From: Streptomyces lushanensis
Lineage (GTDB): Bacteria; Actinomycetota; Actinomycetes; Streptomycetales; Streptomycetaceae
Assembly (NCBI RefSeq): GCF_001700515.1
Contig: NZ_MAUD01000009.1
Coordinates: 1 to 64,000, forward strand
Direction: 5' to 3'
DNA: 64,000 bases
Part shown: one piece after another, positions 1 to 9,033 of the stretch
Numbering within the stretch: the first letter of the stretch is position 1
Layout: each line of letters starts with the position of its first letter
Translations under genes and position numbers: made by a program
Notes under the pieces: generated by a model
Database searches by the model: none
What the model saw: only the letters and a program-made list of their open reading frames with translations
What the model was told of the DNA's origin: nothing

Positions 1-33
1 CCAGGGGCACCGTTCATCCGGAGGACCTGATTC

Positions 34-804
34 ATGAGCTTCTACCGTGGCGGCCGTCGCCGCTGCAAGGACGACTGCGACTACGACTACAACTACAACA
101 GCAAGTACGGCTACAACTACCAGCAGGGCTACGGCCATTACTGCAACAGGCACCGCGGCGGCTCGGGCTGGACGATAGCCATAACCCTTTGCATCGGTGT
201 CTGGCTGATGGGAAACGGCTCCAAGCAGGTCACTCCGCCGACACCGCCCGCCTCGGAGGCCTTCGACAGCTCCGGCCCCGAATCCGGCTCCAACTCCGGC
301 TCCGGCCCCGACTCCGCGCACCGCGTCGCACCCGCCGCCGCCCCGCTGTCGTCCGCCGCTCCGGTCGCGCTCCGGATCCCCGGAATAAAGGTGGACACGC
401 CGCTCCTGGGGCTGGGACTGGACCGCGACGGCAGCCTGGACGTACCGCCGGCCGGAGTCCGCAATGTCGCGGGCTGGTACAAGGACGGCCCGTCCCCGGG
501 CGCGAAGGGCACCGCGATCATCGCCGGCCATGTCGACAACGCGCGCGGACCCGCCGTCTTCTACAAGCTGGGCACCCTCAGAAAGGGCGAGCGCATAGAA
601 GTGGCCCGCGCGGACGGCCGTACCGCCGTCTTCTCCGTCGACGCCCTTGAGGTCTACGAGAACGCCGACTTCCCCGAGCGAAAGGTCTACGGATCATCCG
701 GCCGGCCGGAGCTACGGGTGATCACCTGCGGCGGCGGCTTCTCGAAGAAGACCGGCTACAAGGGCAACGTCGTGGCGTACGCCCATCTCACCGGCGTGAA
801 ATAG
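34..804 (+). CDS. Class F sortase, membrane anchored, with Tyr/Cys-rich N-terminus
   Basis: 256 aa, ATG start after a GGAGG ribosome site. Sortases are cysteine transpeptidases that act at the outer membrane face. Residues 1-45 are unusually rich in Tyr, Asn, Asp, Gly and Cys. One membrane segment follows at about 46-60, then a Ser/Gly/Pro linker (65-110) and the sortase barrel (111-256). His166 in AIIAGHVD and Cys232 in VITCGGG fit the catalytic His and Cys. The usual Arg after the Cys is not obvious; Lys238, Lys239 and Lys243 lie there instead. The next gene converges on it. No sorting-signal substrate is seen nearby, so the target is unknown. Family call is firm; activity is inferred. Confidence 0.9.
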   Translation: MSFYRGGRRRCKDDCDYDYNYNSKYGYNYQQGYGHYCNRHRGGSGWTIAITLCIGVWLMGNGSKQVTPPTPPASEAFDSSGPESGSNSGSGPDSAHRVAPAAAPLSSAAPVALRIPGIKVDTPLLGLGLDRDGSLDVPPAGVRNVAGWYKDGPSPGAKGTAIIAGHVDNARGPAVFYKLGTLRKGERIEVARADGRTAVFSVDALEVYENADFPERKVYGSSGRPELRVITCGGGFSKKTGYKGNVVAYAHLTGVK

Positions 805-903
805 CCCCTGCGCGCCCCTGCCCACGGGGTCCACGGGGTCCACACGCCCCCCGGGACTCACCCATTCGCACACCCCGTCCGTACACACCCGCACGCCCCG
901 GAC

Positions 904-1686
904 TCACGCGGTCCACTGGTCGAAGGCGAGCTTCGCGACCAGCGAGAGCACCACTACCAGCAGTACCCCGCGCACGAATTCGCTGCCCTTCCTGAGCGCC
1001 GTCCGCGCGCCGAACATCCCGCCCGCCAGATTGAACACCGCCATCAGCGCCGCAAGCCGCCACATCACCGTGCCCTGGTGGGCGAACATGGCGAGCGCCC
1101 CGGCGTTGGTGCAGACGTTCACGATCTTCGCTGTGGCGGAGGCCGTCACCAGATCGAGATGGAGCACAGCAGTGAGGGCCAGCACAAGAAACGTTCCCGT
1201 GCCGGGTCCGAACAGTCCGTCGTAGAAGCCGATCCCGCCGCCCACCAGCACGATCGCCATGACGGTACGCGTCCGGGTGACGGGACCGTCCGGGCGCGCG
1301 GCCCGGCCGAAGGACGGCCGCAGCACCACGAAGGCCGCCACTCCCAGCAGCACCACCATGATCACCGGCCGGAACACCTCACTGCTGATCCCGGCCGCGA
1401 AGAAGGCTCCGGTCATCGAGCCGGCGAGGGCCGCGAGGCCGATCCGTACCGCCGTCCTGACATCGACCGGAGCCTTCCGCAGATAGGTCACCGCCGCGCC
1501 CGAGGTACCGACGATGGCGACCGCCTTGTTGGTGCCGAGGATGTGCGCGGCGGGGACGTGCGGCAGGCCGAGCAGCATCGCGGGCAGAAGCAGCAGCCCG
1601 CCGCCTCCCACCACGGCGTCGATCCAGCCGGCCGCCGCGGCGGCGAGGCAGAGCAGAACGAGCGTGGTCAGCGGTATGTCGGGCAC
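904..1686 (-). CDS. TSUP-family (TauE/SafE) membrane permease
   Basis: About 260 aa, highly hydrophobic, with two related halves. The first contains the Gly-rich WIDAVVGGGGLL motif and the second GGGIGFYDGLFGPGTGTF, both hallmarks of the sulfite exporter TauE/SafE (TSUP) family. Family members export or import small organosulfur or organic anions across the inner membrane; the substrate here cannot be read from sequence. I chose the GTG at 1686 because it directly precedes the first hydrophobic segment; the ribosome site there is weak. It converges on the sortase gene and lies downstream of the xylanase gene on the same strand, but a strong hairpin separates the two. Confidence 0.85.
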   Translation of the reverse strand: MPDIPLTTLVLLCLAAAAAGWIDAVVGGGGLLLLPAMLLGLPHVPAAHILGTNKAVAIVGTSGAAVTYLRKAPVDVRTAVRIGLAALAGSMTGAFFAAGISSEVFRPVIMVVLLGVAAFVVLRPSFGRAARPDGPVTRTRTVMAIVLVGGGIGFYDGLFGPGTGTFLVLALTAVLHLDLVTASATAKIVNVCTNAGALAMFAHQGTVMWRLAALMAVFNLAGGMFGARTALRKGSEFVRGVLLVVVLSLVAKLAFDQWTA

Positions 1687-1750
1687 GGCCGTCAGCCTAT
1701 ATACGGGCGTTCGCGACCGCGCTCGTGCCCTCGGCCCGATCACGAGCCGC

Positions 1751-1783
1751 TGTCCGGACGGCGACGAGGCCGCCGTCCGGACA
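1751..1783 (-). terminator. Probable terminator of the xylanase gene
   Basis: A perfect 13-bp stem (1751-1763 with 1771-1783) around a 7-nt loop, about 100 bp downstream of the xylanase stop. There is no T-tract, as is common for terminators of GC-rich actinomycetes. Short GACGAGCAGACGG-like direct repeats fill the space between 1783 and 1845. Confidence 0.55.
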
Positions 1784-1881
1784 GACGAGCAGACGGATCG
1801 GACAGACGGATCGGCGGACGAGCAGACGAGCAGACGGGCGAGGTGCGAGTGGGTACAGGCGCCGACCGCTACCGCGAGCCG

Positions 1882-3297
1882 CTACGACAGGGCGAGCGTG
1901 CAGGCGGCCCCGTTCAGGGTGAAGGCGCCCGGCGCGGTGTTGCCGCCGCTCCAGGCCCCGTTGAACCCGAAGCCGGCCGAGCCGCCGGGCGCGATCGCCG
2001 CGTTGTGGGCGACGTTCACGGCGGTGGCCTGCGCGCCGGACTGGCTGACAGTGGCGTTCCAGGCCTGGGTCACGCTCTGGCCCGAGGGCCATGTCCAGCG
2101 CAGGGTCCAGCCGTTGACCGGCGAGTTTCCGGTGTTCCTGACCGTCACGGCGGCGGTGAAGCCGGTGTTCCACTGACTCTGGACGGCATAGGTCACGGCG
2201 CACCCGGTGGTGGGTACGGGATCACCGGGGTCGCCGCCGCCTCCGTCCCCGGTCCAGCCGAGCGCCTCCGCGATCCCGTAGTACGCCGGTTTGGGCTGGA
2301 AGCCGGCGTCGTACGGCGTGGCCGCGCCCTCTCCCGGGAAGACGTCCGGGATCCAGGAGTCGGAGTCGGTGAAGCCCCAGACGGTGACCCCCTCGCAGCG
2401 CGCGACGGCGAGGCAGGCGTTGGTGACGGCCTTGAACTCGGTCTTCTGCTGGGCGAGCTTGGCGGCGGTGGCGGGCAGCGTCATCCGGATGTCGAGTTCG
2501 GTGATGGCCACCTCCACACCGAGGTCGGCGAAGCGCTGGAGATTGGCCTGGAGCGTGGCCGGTACCTGGCCGAGGATGAGATGGCCCTGGAAGCCGACGC
2601 CGTCGATCGGTACGCCCTGCGCCTTGAGCCGCTGGACCAGGGAGTACATCCCGTTGCTCTTGGGGCCCGTGCCGTCGGTGTTGTAGTCGTTGATGTACAG
2701 CTTCGCGGCGGGATCGGCGGCGCGCGCGGCACGGAAGGCGTCGGCGATGTACGACTCGCCGAGCTGCGTGTAGAACTTGCTGGTCCTCATGGTGCCGTCT
2801 TCGTTGAGGGGCTCGTTGACGACGTCCCAGTGGTCGATCCGGCCCTTGTAGCGTGTGACCTCGGTGGTGACGTGGTCGTTCATGATCGTGCGCAGCTCGG
2901 TGTTGCTGAAGGAGCCGTTGGCCAGCCAGTTGGGCATCTGGCTGTGCCAGACGAGCGTGTGCCCGCGCACCTGCTGCCCGTTGGCCTCCGCGAAGTTCAC
3001 CACCCGGTCGGCACCCGCCCAGCTGAAGCTGCCGCGGTTCGGCTCGACCGTGCCCCACTTCATCTCGTTGGCGGGAGTGATGGAGTCGAACTGGGCGCCG
3101 GTGATGGCTCCGTACGTACCGCTGAGCTTGGAGGACGTGACGGCGGTGCCGTAGTAGACGCCCTTCGTCGCGGCGAGGTCCCGCAGGACGGGATCCGCGG
3201 CGTGCGCGGGGGCGGCGAGTCCGACCAGGGCGACGGTCGCCGCGGTCAGGGCCGAGACGGCTGTCACGACTCCGGACAAGATCCGAGGTTTTCTCAC
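1882..3297 (-). CDS. Secreted endo-1,4-beta-xylanase, GH10 with CBM2
   Basis: 471 aa. It hydrolyses internal beta-1,4-xylan bonds outside the cell. Order: Sec signal peptide (1-33, ending AHA), GH10 barrel (about 36-350), Gly/Pro linker (about 355-370), then a carbohydrate-binding module of family 2 (372-471), which in this family binds cellulose or xylan. Glu162 in WDVVNEP fits the acid/base and Glu267 in ITELDIR the nucleophile. The GTG at 3297 is preferred because GAGAGGGAC lies just upstream; the reading frame stays open further upstream without a signal sequence. Monocistronic by context. The promoter region carries CGAAA/TTTC motifs like those reported for Streptomyces xylanase genes. 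Confidence 0.95.
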   Translation of the reverse strand: MRKPRILSGVVTAVSALTAATVALVGLAAPAHAADPVLRDLAATKGVYYGTAVTSSKLSGTYGAITGAQFDSITPANEMKWGTVEPNRGSFSWAGADRVVNFAEANGQQVRGHTLVWHSQMPNWLANGSFSNTELRTIMNDHVTTEVTRYKGRIDHWDVVNEPLNEDGTMRTSKFYTQLGESYIADAFRAARAADPAAKLYINDYNTDGTGPKSNGMYSLVQRLKAQGVPIDGVGFQGHLILGQVPATLQANLQRFADLGVEVAITELDIRMTLPATAAKLAQQKTEFKAVTNACLAVARCEGVTVWGFTDSDSWIPDVFPGEGAATPYDAGFQPKPAYYGIAEALGWTGDGGGGDPGDPVPTTGCAVTYAVQSQWNTGFTAAVTVRNTGNSPVNGWTLRWTWPSGQSVTQAWNATVSQSGAQATAVNVAHNAAIAPGGSAGFGFNGAWSGGNTAPGAFTLNGAACTLALS

Positions 3298-3650
3298 GAT
3301 CGTCCCTCTCTCATGTGATTTCGGAAAGTTCACAGAAAGTTTCGAGAGCGCTGTTCGGAACGTAGAGGCGGAGGTGGTGTTCGTCAACGGACGTGGCACG
3401 AGTTCGCGCATCCGGGTACCGCACGTGTTCCTGCCGCCCCACCCGGGCAGACCGACGCCGTACGCCACATCAGGACATGCCCCCTCCGTACGCCACTCCG
3501 GGCCGTGGCGATCCGGGGCCCCATGCCTCGGCTTCGCCTCACCACCCGTTCAACCACCGGCCATGCGCGGCCCCTAGGCTCCTGCGGCGTGCGACCCCGT
3601 GGCGCCGTCCGGCGCCTCGGGACGGTCACCACACCCCCATGGAGCGACCA
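3298..3650. other. Divergent promoter region, xylanase / PhoX-like gene
   Basis: 353 bp between the divergent xylanase and PhoX-like genes. The xylanase side (3300-3360) is locally AT-rich and holds the operator-like sites listed separately. The remainder (3361-3638) is GC-rich; I see no convincing ORF or hairpin there. An in-frame ATG at 3639 precedes the chosen GTG of the PhoX-like gene. Confidence 0.5.
3319..3356 (-). promoter_or_regulatory. Candidate xylanase operators: CGAAA/TTTC sites plus an AGCGCT core
   Basis: In gene orientation 3334-3344 reads CGAAACTTTCT, one base from the CGAAA-N-TTTCG inverted repeat described upstream of Streptomyces xylanase genes. At 3319-3327 a second TTTC/GAAA inverted repeat follows. 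At 3344-3356 GAGAGCGCTGTTC holds the palindromic AGCGCT core seen in LacI-type sugar repressor sites such as CebR boxes, although its flanks match poorly. All sites lie 20-60 bp upstream of the xylanase start. Which regulator binds is not known. Confidence 0.5.
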
Positions 3651-4805
3651 GTGGAACGTCGCAGTTTCCTGCGCGGAGCGGTCATCGGCACTTCTGCCGC
3701 CGCACTCGGCGGCACGTTGTGGCGCGGAGCGGCCATCGCCGCGCCCGCCCAGCCGGGCGCGGGCCCCTATGGAGCACTCGGCGCGGCGGACGCCAACAAC
3801 ATCCGCCTCCCCGCCGGCTTCACCAGCCGGGTGATCGCCCGTTCCGGGCAGCCGGTCACGGGCACGTCGTACACCTGGCACAGCGCGCCCGACGGCGGCG
3901 CCTGCTACGCCGACGGCACCGGCTGGATCTATGTCTCCAACTCGGAGATCGACCCGTCGGGCGGCGCGAGCGCGGTCCGTTTCTCCGCCACCGGCGCGAT
4001 CACCGGGGCGTACCGGATCCTCTCCGGCACCCGGCAGAACTGCGCGGGCGGCAAGACACCGTGGAACACCTGGCTCTCCTGCGAGGAGGTGGACCGCGGC
4101 TATGTCTACGAGACCGACCCGTGGGGCGCGAAGGCGGCGGTACGGCGGGACGCCATGGGCCGCTTCAAGCACGAGGCCGCCGCGGCCGACCCGGTCCGCA
4201 AGACGATCTATCTGACCGAGGACACCACGGACGGCTGCTTCTACCGCTTCACCCCCACCATCTGGGGCGATCTGTCGTCGGGCCGTCTTGAGGTGCTCGT
4301 CGCGGGTACGGCCACCAGCGGCCCGGTGACCTGGAAGACCGTGCCCGACCCCACCGGTGCCACCGCCACCCGTAACCAGGTCTCGGGCGCCAAGCGCTTC
4401 AACGGCGGCGAGGGCTGCTACTACGCGGACGACACCTGCTGGTTCACCACCAAGGGCGACAATCGCGTCTGGCAGTACAACGTGGCCGCCGGGACCATCG
4501 AGCTGGCCTACGACGACTCGCTGGTGTCCGGTACGGCGCCGCTGACCGGTGTCGACAATGTGACCGGTTCCTCGTCCGGCGATCTCTTCGTCTCCGAGGA
4601 CGGCGGGAACATGGAGATCTGCGTCATCACACCGAACGACGTCGTGGCGCCGTTCCTGCGGATCGGCGGCCAGTCCGGCTCCGAGATCACCGGACCGGCC
4701 TTCTCGCCCGACGGCAAGCGGCTCTACTTCTCCAGCCAGCGGGGCACCAGCGGCAGTTCGTCGGCCGGTATCACCTACGAGGTGACCGGGCCGTTCCGCG
4801 CGTAA
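3651..4805 (+). CDS. PhoX-family (DUF839) secreted phosphatase-like protein, Tat exported
   Basis: 384 aa. A twin-arginine motif (RRSFLRG) at residues 3-9 and a hydrophobic stretch to about residue 30 indicate Tat export. The rest looks like a DUF839/PhoX beta-propeller: repeated Asp/Gly-rich blades, acidic EEVDRGYVYETD and the closing FSPDGKRLYFSSQRG. PhoX enzymes are calcium/iron phosphomonoesterases, but full-length PhoX is considerably longer, so the activity is only inferred. The GTG at 3651 is chosen because GGAG lies 6 nt upstream; an ATG at 3639 is the alternative. Its 3' end overlaps the convergent regulator gene by 31 bp. Confidence 0.75.
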   Translation: MERRSFLRGAVIGTSAAALGGTLWRGAAIAAPAQPGAGPYGALGAADANNIRLPAGFTSRVIARSGQPVTGTSYTWHSAPDGGACYADGTGWIYVSNSEIDPSGGASAVRFSATGAITGAYRILSGTRQNCAGGKTPWNTWLSCEEVDRGYVYETDPWGAKAAVRRDAMGRFKHEAAAADPVRKTIYLTEDTTDGCFYRFTPTIWGDLSSGRLEVLVAGTATSGPVTWKTVPDPTGATATRNQVSGAKRFNGGEGCYYADDTCWFTTKGDNRVWQYNVAAGTIELAYDDSLVSGTAPLTGVDNVTGSSSGDLFVSEDGGNMEICVITPNDVVAPFLRIGGQSGSEITGPAFSPDGKRLYFSSQRGTSGSSSAGITYEVTGPFRA

Positions 4806-5815
4806 CGCCCGTCGCTCTTCCGCGCGGAGCGCCCGTCCGCGGTGGCGCCGCCCCTCAGCAGGGCGGCGCCCAGTGGTGTGAGGGTGTGCAGTACGGCATT
4901 GCCGTGGCGCAGGGTGACCACGAGCCCCGCCTCGCGCAGCACGCAGGCGTGCTGGCTCGCGGAGGCGAGTGACACCCCCGTCCTGCGGGCCAGTTCGCTG
5001 GTCGTGGAGCCGTGTCCGATGGCCCGCAGGACCGCCGAGCGGGTGTGGCCGACGAGCCGGCCGAGCGAGGGCCCGGGGCGCTCATTGACGGCCGGCGCGT
5101 CGGAGTGCGTCACGGGATAGACCAGCACGGGCGGCAGCGTCGGGTCCCGGTGGACGACGGGTGTGCCGCGGCAGAAGAAGGACGGCTGGAGGAGCAGCCC
5201 CCGTCCGTCCAGGCGCAGTTCGCGGTCGACCGGATAGTCGGCCTCCAGCACCGGGGAGCGCCAGCGCAGCATCGGGGGCAGCGTGCCGAGGAGTTCGTCG
5301 GCGCCGCCGTCGAGCAGGGCCCGGCCGCGCAGCGCGCGGTCCGCCTCGGTCCTGGCGCGGATGTGCGGCCAGTACGGCTCTATCGCGGCCCGGTGGTACG
5401 TACGCAGCGCGTCGACGAGCGCGCCGAGCCGGGCGGCCCCGGGCCCGGGGCCGCCCCCGTGACCGTCCCCGTGGTGGCCGGCCCCGGCCCGCTCGACCGC
5501 GAGCAGGGCGAGCTCGGCGCGGACCCGTTCGGGCGGGGTGGCGCGCAGCGCGTCGAGGCCCGTCTCCAAACCGGCCCGCCCTTCGGCGGGCGTCAGGAAA
5601 TCCGGGAAATAGCCGCGCCGTGGCACCAGGGCGGAGATCGGTGCTGTTTCGCCTTTCAACCTGGCCCGCGTTTCCTTGCGCCATTCCCCGAAGGCAAGAG
5701 GACCTCGCCGATCCCTTATTCGATGAAAACTGAGAATCGTTTCCCAGAGCGGATCGGGACCGGCGGCCATCCGGACCCCGCCGAGGTCCTTCCCGGTGAA
5801 ATGAATACGCAGCAT
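4775..5815 (-). CDS. DUF5937-type winged-helix regulator, ArsR-like HTH
   Basis: 346 aa starting MLRIHFTGKDLGGVR. The N-terminal two thirds resemble the DUF5937 actinobacterial domain of unknown function. A C-terminal winged helix-turn-helix (about 260-330) contains STTSELARRTGVSLASASQHACVLREAGLV, interrupted only by my reading limits; it is typical of ArsR-like regulators. No metal-binding Cys cluster is visible, so a metal sensor is unlikely. The start at ATG 5815 matches the usual beginning of the family; upstream in-frame codons look non-coding. It overlaps the end of the PhoX-like gene. Target genes are unknown. Confidence 0.8.
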   Translation of the reverse strand: MLRIHFTGKDLGGVRMAAGPDPLWETILSFHRIRDRRGPLAFGEWRKETRARLKGETAPISALVPRRGYFPDFLTPAEGRAGLETGLDALRATPPERVRAELALLAVERAGAGHHGDGHGGGPGPGAARLGALVDALRTYHRAAIEPYWPHIRARTEADRALRGRALLDGGADELLGTLPPMLRWRSPVLEADYPVDRELRLDGRGLLLQPSFFCRGTPVVHRDPTLPPVLVYPVTHSDAPAVNERPGPSLGRLVGHTRSAVLRAIGHGSTTSELARRTGVSLASASQHACVLREAGLVVTLRHGNAVLHTLTPLGAALLRGGATADGRSARKSDGRYARNGPVTS

Positions 5816-6306
5816 CGAATCCCCACCTGTTTGCATCCACAATCTCCCCCGACACCGAGTATGCATGCCATCACAGCCGGTTACCACGGTGTTTCAGCCA
5901 CAGTTGAAACGCATCGCGGCCGGTACGTCCCAACCGAAAAGCTGTACCGCGTCGGGCATGAAACCCGGACGGCCGAATAGGCGCGGCGAAGGCCGTGGGG
6001 GGCTTTGCCCGCCCGGCGGCGGTCGGTCGGGGTTGCGGCTCCATGTCCGGCTCTCGAAAAGGGAGCGCGGTCGGTGGGTGGGGATCCACCGGCCGTGCTC
6101 CACCGTGCCGGAGGAGCCGCCCGTAAGGCATTACTCAATGTGCTTGAAGAAAACGTGTGCCCGCCGAATGGGCGGAGAATCGACGAAGGGACGGGCGCCT
6201 CCGCACGGGCACCCGCCCCTTCATCGTGTTCCGGAGCCGCCCGCCGGGTCGGCGAGGGTCGGGTGACCGGCGACCGGCTCCGGGGTCCGTGTCCGGCGGC
6301 GACCGC
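5816..6306. other. 491-bp gap without a convincing gene
   Basis: Between the DUF5937 regulator start and the ppdK stop. It contains the regulator promoter region (5816-5900, with an ATGCATGC-type palindrome near 5860) and the ppdK terminator hairpin at 6185-6222. Short ORFs on both strands at 5870-6270 have no ribosome site and no recognisable protein features. I see nothing else in it. Confidence 0.5.
6185..6222 (-). terminator. Terminator of ppdK
   Basis: In minus-strand RNA a 15-bp stem (6208-6222 with 6185-6199) forms completely if two G-U pairs are allowed, with an 8-nt loop. The same bases on the plus strand give two mismatches, so the hairpin is oriented for the ppdK transcript, whose stop is 85 bp upstream. 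Confidence 0.6.
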
Positions 6307-9033
6307 CTACCGCGAGTCGCTGCCCGCCGAGGCCGCCGCCGCGCGGCCCGCCTCCAGCCGCGCCACCGGGATACGGAACGGCGAGCAGGAGACGTAGTCC
6401 AGGCCCACCTCGTGGAAGAAGTGCACCGACTCCGGGTCGCCGCCGTGCTCACCGCAGACGCCCAGCTTCAGTCCGGGCCGGGTGGCGCGCCCCGCCTCCA
6501 CCGCGCTCCGTACGAGCGCGCCCACACCGTCCCGGTCGATCGTCTCGAACGGCGAGACGCCGAAGATGCCCTTCTCCAGGTACGCCGTGAAGAAGCTCGC
6601 CTCCACGTCGTCGCGGGAGAAGCCCCAGACGGTCTGGGTGAGATCGTTCGTGCCGAAGGAGAAGAACTCGGCGGCCTCCGCGATCTGCCCCGCCGTCAGC
6701 GCGGCACGCGGCAGCTCGATCATCGTGCCGAGCGCCAGGGTGAGTTCGACGCCGGTGGCGGCCTCCACCTCGGCGATGACCTGCTCGGCCTCGTCGCGGA
6801 CGATCTCCAGCTCCTGGACCGTACCGACGAGCGGGATCATGATCTCGGCCCGCGGATCCCCCTTGGCGTTCTTGCGTTCGGCGGCGGCCTCCGCGATGGC
6901 CCGTACCTGCATGGCGAACAGCCCCGGGATGACCAGCCCGAGCCGTACCCCGCGCAGACCGAGCATCGGGTTCTGCTCATGGAGCTTGTGCACGGCCTGG
7001 AGGAGGCGCAGATCGTTCTCGTTGTGGTCCTTGCGGGCCTCGGCGAGCGCGACCCGTACGGACAGTTCGGTGATGTCGGGAAGGAACTCGTGCAGCGGCG
7101 GATCGAGCAGCCGGACCGTCACGGGCAGCCCGTCCATCGCCTCGAACAGCTCGATGAAGTCCTTCTTCTGGAGCGGCAGGAGCGCGCCGAGCGCCGCTTC
7201 GCGCTCGTCGTCCGTGTCGGCGAGGATCAGCTTCTCGACCATCTCGCGGCGCTCGCCGAGGAACATGTGCTCCGTACGGCACAGTCCGATGCCCTGGGCG
7301 CCGAAGCGCCGGGCGCGCAGCGCGTCCTCGACGTTGTCGGCGTTGGCGCGCACCCGCAGCCTGCGACGGCGGTCCGCGTAGGCCATCATCCGGTGGACGG
7401 CCTCGACCAGTTCGTCGGCGTCGTCGGCGCCGGCGTGCATCCGGCCCTCGAAGTACTCCACCACGGGCGACGGGACGACGGGCACCTCGCCGAGGTAGAC
7501 CTTGCCGGTCGAGCCGTCGATGGAGACGACGTCGCCCTCCTCGACAACGGTCCCGTTCACCGTCATCCGGCGGGCCTTGGTGTCCACCTCCAGCTCCTCG
7601 GCGCCGCAGACACAGGTCTTGCCCATGCCCCGGGCGACGACGGCGGCGTGGGAGGTCTTGCCGCCGCGCGAGGTCAGGATGCCCTCGGCGGCGATCATGC
7701 CGTCGAGGTCGTCGGGGTTGGTCTCCCGGCGGATGAGGATGACCTTCTCGCCCGACCTGGACCATTTGATGGCGGTGTACGAGTCGAAGACCGCCTTGCC
7801 GACGGCCGCGCCCGGCGACGCGGCGATCCCGCGTCCGAGCAGTTCCCGCTTGGCGTCCTCGTCGAAGCGCGGGAACATGAGCTGGGCGAGCTGGGCGCCG
7901 TTGACGCGCTGGAGCGCCTCGGCCTCGCCGATCAGCCCCTGGTCGACGAGCTGGGTGGCGATCCGGAAGGCGGCGCCGGCGGTGCGCTTGCCGACCCGGG
8001 TCTGGAGCATCCACAACTGGCCGCGCTCGATGGTGAACTCGATGTCGCACAGATCGCGGTAGTGCGTCTCCAGCGTCTCCATGATGCTCATGAGCTGGTC
8101 GTACGACTTCTTGTCGATGGCCTCCAGATCGGCGAGCGCCACGGTGTTGCGGATGCCCGCGACGACGTCCTCGCCCTGGGCGTTCTGGAGGTAGTCGCCG
8201 TACACGCCCTGCTGGCCGCTGGCCGGGTCGCGGGTGAAGGCGACGCCCGTGCCGGAGTCGGGGCCGAGATTGCCGAAGACCATGGAGCAGACGCTGACGG
8301 CCGTGCCGAGATCGCCGGGAATGCGCTCCTGGCGGCGGTAGAGCCTGGCCCGGTCGGTGTTCCAGGACTCGAAGACCGCGCGGATCGCGAGATCCATCTG
8401 CTCGCGCGGGTCCTGCGGGAAGTCGCGGCCCGCCTCCCGGGTGACGATCTTCTTGAACCGCTCGACCAGCTTCTTGAGGTCCTCGACCGCCAGATCCACG
8501 TCCGTGGCGGCGCCCTTGTCCTGCTTGGCCTCCTCCAGCGCCTCCTCGAAGAGCGCGCCGTCGATGCCGAGCACGGTCCTGCCGAACATCTGGATGAGTC
8601 TGCGGTACGAGTCCCAGGCGAAGCGCTCGTCCCCGGCCTGGGCGGCGAGACCCGCCACGGAGGCGTCGGAGAGGCCGACGTTGAGGACGGTCTCCATCAT
8701 GCCGGGCATGGAGAACTTGGCGCCGGAGCGTACGGAGACGAGCAGCGGATCGTCGTGCTGTCCGAGCTTCTTGGCCATCGTCCGTTCGAGGGCGTCGAGG
8801 TGCGCGCTGACCTCCTCGCGCAGGGTGGCCGGTTCCGTACCGCTGTCGAGGTAGATGTTGCAGGCCTCGGTGGTGATGGTGAATCCCGGCGGAACAGGCA
8901 GCCCGAGGTTGGTCATCTCGGCGAGATTGGCGCCCTTGCCGCCGAGCAGGTCCTTGAGATCCTTGTTGCCCTCGGTGAAGTCATAGACGAATTTCTCGGC
9001 TGAGGCTGAGTGGGGATCAATGTTTTCCGACAC
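6307..9033 (-). CDS. ppdK: Pyruvate, phosphate dikinase
   Basis: 908 aa, the normal bacterial length. It interconverts pyruvate + ATP + Pi with PEP + AMP + PPi, in the cytosol. Order: N-terminal ATP-grasp domain (LLGGKGANLAEMTNLGLPVPPGFTI start; TGVAFTRDPASG), the phospho-histidine domain with GGKTSHAAVVARGMGKTCV carrying the swivelling His, and the C-terminal PEP/pyruvate barrel (GIGLCRTEHMF; FSFGTNDLTQ; GVCGEHGGDP with the catalytic Cys). The GTG at 9033 is preferred because a GGAG lies 9 nt upstream and it gives the family's usual N-terminus. It is monocistronic, with a long structured upstream region and its own terminator. Confidence 0.97.
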   Translation of the reverse strand: MSENIDPHSASAEKFVYDFTEGNKDLKDLLGGKGANLAEMTNLGLPVPPGFTITTEACNIYLDSGTEPATLREEVSAHLDALERTMAKKLGQHDDPLLVSVRSGAKFSMPGMMETVLNVGLSDASVAGLAAQAGDERFAWDSYRRLIQMFGRTVLGIDGALFEEALEEAKQDKGAATDVDLAVEDLKKLVERFKKIVTREAGRDFPQDPREQMDLAIRAVFESWNTDRARLYRRQERIPGDLGTAVSVCSMVFGNLGPDSGTGVAFTRDPASGQQGVYGDYLQNAQGEDVVAGIRNTVALADLEAIDKKSYDQLMSIMETLETHYRDLCDIEFTIERGQLWMLQTRVGKRTAGAAFRIATQLVDQGLIGEAEALQRVNGAQLAQLMFPRFDEDAKRELLGRGIAASPGAAVGKAVFDSYTAIKWSRSGEKVILIRRETNPDDLDGMIAAEGILTSRGGKTSHAAVVARGMGKTCVCGAEELEVDTKARRMTVNGTVVEEGDVVSIDGSTGKVYLGEVPVVPSPVVEYFEGRMHAGADDADELVEAVHRMMAYADRRRRLRVRANADNVEDALRARRFGAQGIGLCRTEHMFLGERREMVEKLILADTDDEREAALGALLPLQKKDFIELFEAMDGLPVTVRLLDPPLHEFLPDITELSVRVALAEARKDHNENDLRLLQAVHKLHEQNPMLGLRGVRLGLVIPGLFAMQVRAIAEAAAERKNAKGDPRAEIMIPLVGTVQELEIVRDEAEQVIAEVEAATGVELTLALGTMIELPRAALTAGQIAEAAEFFSFGTNDLTQTVWGFSRDDVEASFFTAYLEKGIFGVSPFETIDRDGVGALVRSAVEAGRATRPGLKLGVCGEHGGDPESVHFFHEVGLDYVSCSPFRIPVARLEAGRAAAASAGSDSR

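Noticed and set aside
1783-1845. Short GACGAGCAGACGG direct repeats, considered as a CRISPR-like or att array
   Set aside because: Units are irregular, touching and too short, with no spacers and no cas or integrase genes nearby.
1078-3318. 746-aa open frame on the plus strand opposite the TSUP and xylanase genes
   Set aside because: It is antisense to two clearly real genes, is Arg/Gly/Glu-rich as expected from GC-rich shadow frames, has no ribosome site and no recognisable domain.
5870-6270. Small ORFs on both strands between the DUF5937 and ppdK genes
   Set aside because: No ribosome sites, biased composition and overlapping terminator; nothing recognisable.
6157-9003. 948-aa open frame on the plus strand opposite ppdK
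   Set aside because: Shadow of a strongly conserved gene on the other strand; composition is dominated by Arg, Asp, Gly and Leu without domain motifs.
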